This document shows, one piece after another, positions 1 through 7,380 of a stretch of DNA of 15,837 nt; position 1 is the first letter of the stretch, and each line of letters begins with the position of its first letter. Both the position numbers and the translations under genes were made by a program. Below the pieces are notes generated by a model that did no database searches, was not told the origin of the DNA, and was given only the letters and a program-made list of their open reading frames with translations. Origin of the DNA: Bacteroidota bacterium (GTDB lineage Bacteria > Bacteroidota > Bacteroidia > Chitinophagales > Chitinophagaceae); assembly GCA_023409675.1 (NCBI GenBank), contig JAEYRC010000084.1, forward strand, positions 1 to 15,837. Direction: 5' to 3'.

Positions 1-733
1 CACCACACCCATTTATTGCCTTTACATGATCTATCCTGCCAGGATCTCCTCCCGGATAAACAATGCATTTGCCTACCCAGCGCCCGGATAGCCATTAGCT
101 GATATGTTTTGGTCGTACAAACTTACCTTCCAACCGTTCATATACCATGCTTATTCCACCATATCCATCCCTGTTTTATCATCCAGAAAATGCGGTTAAA
201 AAACCTTAACAATACCACCAAACATCATTCAACTTTAAATCTCCGCCAAACATGCAGTTGGTGCAGCTTTGCGGATGGGGAAGACCTTCCTGCCGGAGTA
301 CGGCCAACCGAACTTGCCTTATCCTCTACGAAAACATCAATTTCCAAAAACTCTGGAGTTTGATGTGGTGCAGCGGCTCCTGCGATTATTTATCTTTCGT
401 GGTAAATTTCAGGTCGGTTCCCGGACTGAAAAATAGTCGTAAAAATATATGATGGAGTTACAGCCCGGAACGTATTCAAACGTATGGTTGGCGGCATATG
501 ATTCATAAATCCACACCGATGGATGATTACTATTACTCGATATTGTTCCCGGATAACGTTTAGGTATTGGCGAAAGCGGGCAATAGTATTCCCACAGCCC
601 AGGGGGCCAAAGCCTGTTATTAATTTCAGCGACTTATGCCGCCGATATGAAGATCAATAGAATTACCCAAAGCTCAAAACATATTCCTCAGCCCCGCCTT
701 TTGCCATTAGCGCTGTTGGTTGGCAGTTTATTT
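1..733. other. Gene-poor, apparently decayed stretch
   Basis: No intact gene with a recognisable product is seen here on either strand. Several short open stretches exist (for example plus strand 109-363 and 252-452), but they are low in recognisable motifs and overlap one another. On the minus strand, successive short stop-interrupted segments between about 1 and 230 look protein-like but shift frame. The one touching the left edge (about 98 down to 1) reads YPGGDPGRIDHVKAINGCG with no start codon. This is consistent with remnants of a broken gene or the edge of one lying outside the window. The lack of coding density contrasts sharply with everything right of 1857. Confidence 0.5.
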
Positions 734-1210
734 TTATAATTGTTTGCTTTTCTCTTGTCGAGCCTTACGTTTTTTCCTAACAGTGATTTCATGCTTAACA
801 AATTCATTAGCGATATCTAATCCAAATTGTGGATCGCTTAATATCTTTCCCTTTGCCCATACTCCAAGTTCTAATATTATTTGTAATTCTTCGGGAGCAA
901 AATGCCATCGATAACTATTACACGTTTGACAACTAGGCAAATAATTATTTTCCTGATGTTCACCGCCAGAACTATGGGTTTTTACATGATCGGCATGAAA
1001 ACCAGAAATTTCAATTTCAATACCACATACATGACATCTCGAATTTGTTTTTGCTAATATTAAAGCACGTTGAGATGGAGTTAACCTTGAGCGCTTTACG
1101 TCTTTTACACTTGCAGTTCTGCGCAGCTTTTTAAGATTTTGGATTAGCTTGACTAATCCTTTACCTGTTTTAATTGAACGAAGGAATTGAAGTTCTGATT
1201 TAACTCGCAT
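734..1210 (-). CDS. HNH endonuclease family protein
   Basis: This 158-residue protein has a complete HNH nuclease fold signature in its centre. A first zinc-type cysteine pair is at C59-x2-C62 (CHVCG), the ADH core at A73-D74-H75 (preceded by H72), and a second pair at C94-x2-C97 followed by N98. The preceding LTPSQRALILAKTNSRC segment is the usual helix leading into such domains. Residues 1-50 and the tail (about 144-158, very rich in K and R) are basic, which suits DNA binding. An HNH domain binds a divalent metal and cuts DNA or, less often, RNA. The ATG at 1210 is supported because an in-frame stop lies a short way upstream with no better start. The gene is visibly richer in A+T than the genes right of 1857 and is isolated between gene-poor stretches, which suggests horizontal acquisition. 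It could be a solitary restriction or defence nuclease, a phage-type HNH protein or a selfish-element remnant; the sequence alone does not decide. Confidence 0.85.
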   Translation of the reverse strand: MRVKSELQFLRSIKTGKGLVKLIQNLKKLRRTASVKDVKRSRLTPSQRALILAKTNSRCHVCGIEIEISGFHADHVKTHSSGGEHQENNYLPSCQTCNSYRWHFAPEELQIILELGVWAKGKILSDPQFGLDIANEFVKHEITVRKKRKARQEKSKQL

Positions 1211-1856
1211 GGAATTAATTTTGCATACTAAATCTAAATAAATTCCGACGATTTTAATATCCTACTAATTTTAAGCTCGACAGAATTGTGCATAACACTA
1301 TCTGTGAAATTATTTAGGAATTTTACATTGAAGGAGTTGCCACCAACTTTCTTTTTTGCGTTATCGGAAATTCTATTACCCATACCTTACTTCAATACCG
1401 TCGCTTTGCCGGCATCACTCATCAATAATCAATCTATAACGCCAGAGGTGCTTTCAAAAAACGACCTTTATCTTTAGTCCCCTGAAGTGCTTTAGCATTA
1501 ACCATTCTCTTGTATGTATATCCCCATGCTTGGGGTAATTCCGGGATGGATCGTCGGGTGCACTTTGGAAAGAAAGGCGGACAATAAAATATACTTTCTA
1601 TAGTTCATACGGCCTGCTGACCTGATCGTCATGAACCATTTTGAGAACCTTGTTCTTAAGGTAGATGACACAGCAATCTGAAGTGCGAACCACATGTAAA
1701 CGATTGCTACAACCGGTACATATTATATTACTATAACCGTAGAAGTAAGAATTCTCCAATGCGGAAATAAGGATTTCCGGTCATGTCGGCTGTATACTAT
1801 TAACAAGAACTGATTACCCAATGTTTCGGAGCTATTCCCATGCTTCAACTCCAATA
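1211..1856. other. Gene-poor, AT-rich intergenic stretch
   Basis: About 650 bases with no confidently assigned gene. Two weak minus-strand candidates exist. One is a 49-codon ATG frame at 1234-1383 ending 23 bases before the HNH gene. The other is an open frame with no ATG at its beginning, ending at a stop at 1434-1436 (C-terminal residues GTKDKGRFLKAPLAL). A 65-codon frame at 1498-1695 has no family resemblance. No tRNA, terminator hairpin or inverted-repeat pair marking an insertion sequence was found. The composition resembles the HNH gene more than the downstream housekeeping genes, so this probably belongs to the same island. Confidence 0.45.
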
Positions 1857-3113
1857 CTAACCTAACTTATCCATAGCATCCTGAAGCGCGTTCAGCATCG
1901 GTTCGATCTCTTCTTCACTGCAGGTACCCACGCTCAGGCGATACCAGGGCGAATTTTTTGGCGCGCCAAAAGCGGAAAAGGGAACCAGTGCGATACCTGC
2001 TGTATTTAACAGGTAAGCCGTAACAGCCTGCTGATCAGCAATGCTTTCACCACTGTTGGTCGTCTTTCCACTAAGGTCAATTTTTACGGTGAGGTAGATG
2101 GCTGCCTGCGGGGCAATGGCATCTACCGGATAACCCTGCTGCTGCAATGTTTTGAATCCGGTATAAATCGCGTTTAACCTGGTTGAAAGTTTGCTTTTGA
2201 AATCTTCCAGGTACCGGTCGATCGCGTCGTGTTGATGAAGATACGTTGCCACGGCTTTTTGTTCGGCCATAGGTGCCCAGGCGCCTACATGAGTAAGGAT
2301 GGCTTTCATTTTACTGATCACCTTTTCCGGCCCCAATGCCCAGCCCACCCGCACCCCGGTGGAAGCGAATACTTTGCTGATGGCATCAATGTAAACAGTA
2401 TACGCTTTCATTTCAGGACGTAAACTCACCGGATCAACATGCGTAACCCCATCATAAGTGAGCTGCCAGTACATCTGGTCATATAACACAAACAATTTCT
2501 TTTCATCTGGTCCACGACGCTGATTTTCTTCCAGAACCAGGTCACAGATCTCTGTCAGTCCTTCCCGGGTGAAGGTGGTGCCGGTAGGATTTTGTGGCGA
2601 ACACAGCGACAGCAGGCTGCATCCTGAAAGGTGGGGTTTAATATCGGCCGCGGAGGGCATAAAATTAGTATCAGCGCCGGCTTCAATAGCAACATGAGTT
2701 CCTTCTACAAAATGTGTATAGTGATTATTGTTCCAGGATGGAACGGCATAAATAACTTTTTCTCCTTTATCGCAAATCGCCCGGTAAGCGGCATAAATCA
2801 GGGGGCGACCACCGGCCGCAACAAGAATTTCATTCAAGCCAAACTGTAATCCCTCACGGTGCTGAATAAACGCTGAAATAGCTTCCCGCAGATCCGGATT
2901 TCCTTCTGCACTGGGGTAATTGGTAAAATGATTCCGGTAGCTGCTCACAATAGCTTCTTCCAGCTCCGCGGGAATGGGAAATATCGACGGATCGAAATCA
3001 CCCACTGTATAATTATAGATCTTTTCTCCCTTCCGGATCTTCTCCCTGATCTCTCCGCCCAGCTTCACAATTTCTGAACCGATTAAGGTTTCGGATAATG
3101 TTGATAGTTTCAA
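1857..3113 (-). CDS. Pyridoxal-phosphate aminotransferase, class I/II (fold type I)
   Basis: This cytosolic PLP enzyme should transfer an amino group between an amino acid and a 2-oxo acid. Counting from a longer in-frame TTG at 3146, the landmarks are N186 in SPQNPTG (PLP ring contact), D223 and Y226 in LYDQMY, the Schiff-base lysine K258 in DAISKVFASTGVRVG (SK-x5-GxRxG), and R403 in WYRLSVG (substrate carboxylate). A glycine turn AAGGRP is at 110-115. All class I/II landmarks are present and length is normal for aspartate/aromatic-type members; the exact substrate cannot be read. I chose the TTG at 3113 because the 3146 TTG lies inside a perfect -7 promoter match (3144-3151). The shorter protein begins MKLSTLSETLIGSEI, which looks like a natural N-terminus. 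No strong Shine-Dalgarno sequence is seen. The neighbour at 3258 is on the same strand but has its own terminator, so this gene is probably transcribed alone. Confidence 0.9.
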   Translation of the reverse strand: MKLSTLSETLIGSEIVKLGGEIREKIRKGEKIYNYTVGDFDPSIFPIPAELEEAIVSSYRNHFTNYPSAEGNPDLREAISAFIQHREGLQFGLNEILVAAGGRPLIYAAYRAICDKGEKVIYAVPSWNNNHYTHFVEGTHVAIEAGADTNFMPSAADIKPHLSGCSLLSLCSPQNPTGTTFTREGLTEICDLVLEENQRRGPDEKKLFVLYDQMYWQLTYDGVTHVDPVSLRPEMKAYTVYIDAISKVFASTGVRVGWALGPEKVISKMKAILTHVGAWAPMAEQKAVATYLHQHDAIDRYLEDFKSKLSTRLNAIYTGFKTLQQQGYPVDAIAPQAAIYLTVKIDLSGKTTNSGESIADQQAVTAYLLNTAGIALVPFSAFGAPKNSPWYRLSVGTCSEEEIEPMLNALQDAMDKLG

Positions 3114-3143
3114 AATAGTTGATTTTATAAATGGCCTGTCAGG

Positions 3144-3151
3144 CAAAAATA
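3144..3151 (-). promoter_or_regulatory. Candidate -7 promoter element of the aminotransferase gene
   Basis: The minus strand reads TATTTTTG, an exact match to the Bacteroidota -7 consensus TAnnTTTG, 30 bases before the TTG at 3113. No TTG is found at the usual 19-21 bp upstream, so the -33 half is missing or degenerate. The position argues against the alternative start at 3146, which would lie within the promoter. Confidence 0.4.
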
Positions 3152-3205
3152 CTACAAAGCTTTTCCTTTCCTGCGGGCTTTTCTACCGCTGAAATGTTGT
3201 TCCAC

Positions 3206-3237
3206 AAAAAAAGCTCACCCCCGCAAGAGTGAGCTTT
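3206..3237 (-). terminator. Intrinsic terminator of the Asp-box propeller gene
   Basis: A 9-bp perfect stem (3210-3218 pairs with 3229-3237, AAAGCTCAC against GTGAGCTTT) encloses a 10-base loop. On the minus strand it is followed by a run of seven T (complement of 3206-3212). It begins about 20 bases after the stop codon of the 3258-6377 gene. The U-tract exists only in the minus orientation, so the terminator is directional and separates this gene from the aminotransferase downstream. Confidence 0.9.
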
Positions 3238-3257
3238 AAGATTCTTATCTGCAGCGA

Positions 3258-6200
3258 TCACTGCTCTTTGAAGAAATCTACTTTCACCTTTTCTACCTTC
3301 TCCCTGAATTGTTTAAATGCTGTATTCAGAAAATTGCTGATCCGGGATTCACCTGCAGCAATCATTTTCTCCGCATGATCGACCAGCTCTTCTTCATGAC
3401 TGCCCGGCGCCACAGGTTTTGCACTGATGGAACGCATGGCCAATTGCATCTGGTTCATTACCGTGATCTGTGGTACCTGGCCATATCCCTGGCGGGTTTG
3501 CCGCATTCCACTAATGAATTCACGGATATTCGATACTGAATCCTTTATGCTTTTGATGGATTTTTTAAGCGCGGCAGCCTCCTCACTTTTATCTTCTTTA
3601 TAAAAATCTTCCACCCGTTTGATAGCGGCTTCAGCTTCGGCCAGCTTATCCAGATTTTCGGTGAAACTGTTCATCGACTTACGAAGACGATCTTCCAGCT
3701 TTCGCTGCGCGAGAACAACAGCATTTCGATTTCCAAGCCTGGGATCATCCTTTATGGTTAGCTGAGTAGAATCAGCATGCTTGCCGGTTTTAAGCACCAC
3801 TTTATAGGTGCCGGCAAGCGCCTGGCTGCCTCGTGGGGGCATAGCTCCCGGGCGGGGTTTGGGCGAGCCTGGTCCGCGCACACCATTCTCTTCCATCTGC
3901 CAGTAATGACGGTTCATCCCGCTGTCGGCCATCCAGATTAAATTCCGCACCAACTCGTTATTACTGTTGTATATCGCCACATGAACTGAGTCTTTTCTCG
4001 CCGGATTCGACCTTGCTGAAGCCGGCAGATAGTAAGTGACACCCGCTCCGCGACCTTTATTCTCACCATCGTACAATCCCCAGTTGCTCCAGTCATAGCC
4101 CGGTGCGCTACGGAATTGCGCCTGGTAGGTTGTTCCCGCCGGAAAAGCCATAAATTTTGCCGGTAATTGCCCTTTGTTGGAAGCCAAAGTACGCAGGGGC
4201 CGGATATCATCCACAATATAAATGGCACGTCCGAAGGTGGCAATCACCAGGTCCGCTTCCCGTTCCTGAATGGCCAGATCGAATGTGGACACCGAAGGAA
4301 ACTCATTCTTGAATTGCTGAAAGCTGTTACCATTATCCAGACTAACCCATAAACCCTGCTCAGATCCTACAAAAAGGAGATTGGGTTCTGCCGGATCCTG
4401 CAACGCGCACATCACATAGCCGGTTATCTTCTGTTCATCAACGATACGGGTCCAGGTTTTTCCGAAATCGGTTGTGCGGAAAACATAAGGCGCCATATTG
4501 CCCCTACGGTAATCGTTAACCGAAACGAGGGCTTCCCCTGCACGGTGTTTTGATGCCGTGATCTGGTGCACATAAGCGCCCTCAGGAAATCCTTTGATCT
4601 TTCCACGGAAATTGGTCCAGCTCTTACCGTCATCGCGGGTAAGCTGAACATTCCCGTCATCCGTTCCTACCCAGATTACCCCTTGTTCAACCGCTGAGGG
4701 GGCAATGGTTATAAGGGTACAGAAATTTTCTGCAGCCGTGATATCCACCGACAAACCTCCGTTATTGGTCTGGTCCATCTTCACGCTGTCGTTCGTGGTC
4801 AGGTCGGGAGAGATCACCGACCAGCTAATGCCCTTATCCGTGCTCTTATGCAGGTACTGGCTGCCAAAGTATATAGTCTTTTTATCGAATGGATCCTGCG
4901 CCATAGCGGCGTTCCAGTTGAACCGATACTGGTTCGACAGATCGGTGGTGCTGGGTTTGATGTTCCAGCGTTCACCCGTTTGAACATTATACCGACCCAC
5001 ATTGCCGCCCTGGCTCATCGCATATACCCAATTGGCGTCTTCAGCATCGGGCATAACATCGAAACCATCTCCGCCCCAAAGATTTTCCCAGTAATAATTT
5101 TTGATTCCCGAACTCACCCAGGTATAGGCTGGTCCGCGCCAGCTTCCATTGTCCTGCATACCACCCATTACATTATAGGGAATTTCATTGTCAACATTGA
5201 TATGATAGAACTGACCCACCGGTAGTTTTTCATCGAAGATCCAGTTCTTTCCTCCATCACGGGTTATGCCGATACCGCCATCATTTCCGTCAACGATAAA
5301 TTTCCCGTCACGACTTATCCAGAAGGCATGATGATCGGGATGAATACCATTATACGGTATGATCACATCGAAATTTTTACCGCCGTCCTCGCTTTTCGCG
5401 ATCATCTGATAGATCAACCATAAGCGATTTTCATTCACAGGGTCAACGGCAATATCCTGAAAATAGAATGGCCTGTTGGTCACCCATTGCGGGTTGTCAT
5501 TGATCAGCGACCATGAATTTCCACCATCGGTACTTTTATATAAGCCGTTTTTGGTAGCCTCAATCAGCGCGTAAACCACATCGGGGTTGCTGCGGGAAAT
5601 CGCTACGCCGATCCTTCCGTAATCCCCGGCAGGCAGACCGTTTTCCTTACCCAGCTTCTTCCAGGTAGCGCCGCCATCAAGGGTTACGTAAAATCCGCTT
5701 CCGGTTCCGCCGCTATGCATGCTGTAGGGCGTACGCCGGTGCGACCACATGGCAGCGAAGAGCTTGTTGGGATTTACCGGATCCATCACCATATCACCGA
5801 TGCCCGCGCTGTCGGTGGTGAACAGGATCTTCTTCCAGCTTTCTCCTCCATCGGTCGTTTTAAAAACGCCGCGTTCGGGATGGCTGGCAAACGGATTTCC
5901 TATGGCTCCCGCATAAACAATATCCGGGTTGCCGGGATGAATGATCACCCGGTGAATATTTTTGGTTTTTTCCAGTCCAACGCGCTTCCAGGTTTTACCA
6001 CCATCAAGGGTTTTGTACATGCCCTCTCCAAGATTCACCGAATTGCGCGGGTTGCCCTCGCCGGTGCCTACCCATACCACAGCCGGATTATCCTGCTGAA
6101 TAGCAATGGCGCCAATATTCTGAATGGGTTGCTCATCGAAAACCGGTGTCCATTTAGCTCCGCCATTTTCGGTTTTCCATACACCACCCGAAGCGGCGCC

Positions 6201-6377
6201 CAGGTAAATGATGTTAGGATTATCATGCACCGCATCGATAGCCGTAATACGGCCGCTCATGCCCGCGGGGCCAATAGAACGGGCTTTTAACCCCGACAAA
6301 TGGGTGCTGAGTTGAACCTGCTGGGCAATGGTTCCCTGCAGAAACAAGACGAGTACAGGTAGAAGGAATAAACGCAT
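3258..6377 (-). CDS. Secreted Asp-box (BNR/sortilin-like) beta-propeller protein
   Basis: A 1039-residue exported protein of the family often labelled 'glycosyl hydrolase' or 'VPS10/sortilin-like' in Bacteroidota. A signal peptide covers about 1-18 (MRLFLLPVLVLFLQGTIAQ). Eleven Asp-box motifs of the S/T-x-D-x-G-x-x-W type are visible at about 69, 123, 174, 232, 282, 329, 372, 512, 580, 635 and 679, such as TTDGGESW and STDGGNSW. They imply two bladed propellers over roughly 35-725. Residues 790-880 look like a beta-sandwich domain ending in TIKDDPRLGN. Residues 885-960 are charged and helical, probably coiled coil. No type IX secretion C-terminal domain is evident; the protein ends in a charged helix (EKVEKVKVDFFKEQ). 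Asp boxes are structural turns, so enzymatic activity is not shown; peptidase, glycosidase or binding roles are all possible. Start ATG at 6377 directly precedes the signal peptide. It stands alone, with its own terminator at 3206-3237. Confidence 0.88.
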   Translation of the reverse strand: MRLFLLPVLVLFLQGTIAQQVQLSTHLSGLKARSIGPAGMSGRITAIDAVHDNPNIIYLGAASGGVWKTENGGAKWTPVFDEQPIQNIGAIAIQQDNPAVVWVGTGEGNPRNSVNLGEGMYKTLDGGKTWKRVGLEKTKNIHRVIIHPGNPDIVYAGAIGNPFASHPERGVFKTTDGGESWKKILFTTDSAGIGDMVMDPVNPNKLFAAMWSHRRTPYSMHSGGTGSGFYVTLDGGATWKKLGKENGLPAGDYGRIGVAISRSNPDVVYALIEATKNGLYKSTDGGNSWSLINDNPQWVTNRPFYFQDIAVDPVNENRLWLIYQMIAKSEDGGKNFDVIIPYNGIHPDHHAFWISRDGKFIVDGNDGGIGITRDGGKNWIFDEKLPVGQFYHINVDNEIPYNVMGGMQDNGSWRGPAYTWVSSGIKNYYWENLWGGDGFDVMPDAEDANWVYAMSQGGNVGRYNVQTGERWNIKPSTTDLSNQYRFNWNAAMAQDPFDKKTIYFGSQYLHKSTDKGISWSVISPDLTTNDSVKMDQTNNGGLSVDITAAENFCTLITIAPSAVEQGVIWVGTDDGNVQLTRDDGKSWTNFRGKIKGFPEGAYVHQITASKHRAGEALVSVNDYRRGNMAPYVFRTTDFGKTWTRIVDEQKITGYVMCALQDPAEPNLLFVGSEQGLWVSLDNGNSFQQFKNEFPSVSTFDLAIQEREADLVIATFGRAIYIVDDIRPLRTLASNKGQLPAKFMAFPAGTTYQAQFRSAPGYDWSNWGLYDGENKGRGAGVTYYLPASARSNPARKDSVHVAIYNSNNELVRNLIWMADSGMNRHYWQMEENGVRGPGSPKPRPGAMPPRGSQALAGTYKVVLKTGKHADSTQLTIKDDPRLGNRNAVVLAQRKLEDRLRKSMNSFTENLDKLAEAEAAIKRVEDFYKEDKSEEAAALKKSIKSIKDSVSNIREFISGMRQTRQGYGQVPQITVMNQMQLAMRSISAKPVAPGSHEEELVDHAEKMIAAGESRISNFLNTAFKQFREKVEKVKVDFFKEQ

Positions 6378-6486
6378 TTTTCTGATTTTGCATTAAATAT
6401 AGGCTTTGCCATTAAAATTTAGGGTGAACAATCCGGTTCAATAGTTCAAAAAGATCACTATGCTGCCGAAATATCCACGTTCCCGA

Positions 6487-6514
6487 TTGATAAAAATGCC
6501 TATTTTTATTGTTG
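6487..6514 (+). promoter_or_regulatory. Candidate promoter of the YceI-family gene
   Basis: A TTG at 6487-6489 is followed after 17 bases by TATTGTTG at 6507-6514, which matches the Bacteroidota -7 consensus TAnnTTTG at seven of eight positions counting the two free bases. The spacing is slightly shorter than the usual 19 bp. It would start transcription about 15-20 bases before the ATG at 6536. The rest of the divergent region 6378-6535 shows no other clear element. Confidence 0.35.
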
Positions 6515-6535
6515 TCATAACATTAAACAAGTAAA

Positions 6536-7183
6536 ATGAAAAAAAGTCTCTTCTTATCAGCCGCTGTGCTTGCCTCGCTTGCATTATCAACGGCATTTCG
6601 TCCAATAACAACTGTTTCGGAGTATGTATACAGCAATAACAGCCAGGCAGCTAAGGTGTGGACACTCGACCGCGGACACTCCAATGTAAAATTCACGGTT
6701 ACCCATATGGTGGTTTCCGAAGTGGATGGCAGCTTCAATAAGTTTGAAGGAAAGATGGAAAGCGATGCCGCGGATTTTTCCGATGCCAAAGTAAATTTTA
6801 CTGTGGATGTGACCTCTATTAATACTAATAGTGAAAACCGCGACAAGCACCTGAAATCAGATGACTTTTTCAATGCGGAAACCTATCCGACCATGACTTT
6901 CCAGAGTACCTCCATGAAACCGGTGGGTGGAAATAAATATCAGCTTAGCGGTAATCTTACCATCCGGGATATCACAAAACCGGTAGTGTTTGAGGTTACC
7001 CATTTGGGTAATACCACCGACAGGGGTAGAACGAAAGCCGGCTTTAAGGCGAAAGCTACCATTAATCGTTTTGATTATAACCTTAAGTGGGATCGCGCTA
7101 CAGAAGCCGGATCACTGGTAGTGGCTAAGGAAGTTGAGATCAATATCAATGCGGCATTTGTAACTCAGCCTGCACAACAATAA
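6536..7183 (+). CDS. YceI-family periplasmic lipid-binding protein
   Basis: This 215-residue protein has a signal peptide (about 1-21, MKKSLFLSAAVLASLALSTAF) and a YceI-type domain over about 42-210. Family landmarks are WTLDRGHSNVKFTVTHM near 42-58, the DVTSINTNSENRDKHLKSDDFF block near 91-112, YPTMTFQST near 116-124, and GNLTIRDITKPV near 139-150. YceI proteins form an extended lipocalin-like barrel that binds a long isoprenoid or other amphiphilic ligand in the periplasm. Some are induced by stress or high pH; the actual ligand here is unknown. The ATG at 6536 is the natural start because it begins the signal peptide. The gene is transcribed alone: the upstream gene is divergent and an intrinsic terminator follows 24 bases after the stop. 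Length and composition are normal. Confidence 0.93.
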   Translation: MKKSLFLSAAVLASLALSTAFRPITTVSEYVYSNNSQAAKVWTLDRGHSNVKFTVTHMVVSEVDGSFNKFEGKMESDAADFSDAKVNFTVDVTSINTNSENRDKHLKSDDFFNAETYPTMTFQSTSMKPVGGNKYQLSGNLTIRDITKPVVFEVTHLGNTTDRGRTKAGFKAKATINRFDYNLKWDRATEAGSLVVAKEVEININAAFVTQPAQQ

Positions 7184-7207
7184 TCGGAGCAGATCAAACC
7201 TGGTTTG

Positions 7208-7233
7208 GGCGGCTGATTGGCCGCCTTTTTTTT
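7208..7233 (+). terminator. Intrinsic terminator after the YceI-family gene
   Basis: A perfect 6-bp GC-rich stem (GGCGGC at 7208-7213 with GCCGCC at 7220-7225) around the 6-base loop TGATTG is followed at once by eight T (7226-7233). It starts 25 bases after the stop codon at 7183. The T-run is present only on the plus strand. Confidence 0.93.
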
Positions 7234-7380
7234 GCCCGATACATGAAGGGCCGGATTTATACCTGCGCACCCAATGCCACTGTGGATTTTGGGGTTAAAT
7301 TTATACCTTGAGCTGCTATTTTTCGGATATTCGGGATGTTGAGGCAACCTGCCGCGGAATATTTTAATCTGAATGTGGAT

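Noticed and set aside
109..452. Two overlapping plus-strand frames (109-363 and 252-452)
   Set aside because: Overlap each other in different frames, are rich in residues unusual for real proteins, and lack any motif or start context.
1286..1477. 63-codon plus-strand frame beginning TTG
   Set aside because: Begins with a weak start codon, is low in charged residues, and overlaps a minus-strand candidate; no supporting signal.
1498..1695. 65-codon minus-strand frame in the gene-poor stretch
   Set aside because: No motif, no ribosome site and no family resemblance; another frame overlapping the same DNA looks equally protein-like, so neither is credible as an intact gene.
1..1856. Insertion sequence or integrated element boundaries
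   Set aside because: No transposase or integrase motif, no terminal inverted repeats and no target duplication could be identified by eye, although the region looks acquired.
5715..6290. 191-codon plus-strand open frame
   Set aside because: Antisense to the signal-peptide and Asp-box region of the propeller protein, whose repeats are clear; a shadow frame.
7336..7380. Upstream ATG for the thioredoxin-fold gene
   Set aside because: Would place 15 polar residues before an otherwise standard signal peptide beginning at the ATG at 7381.
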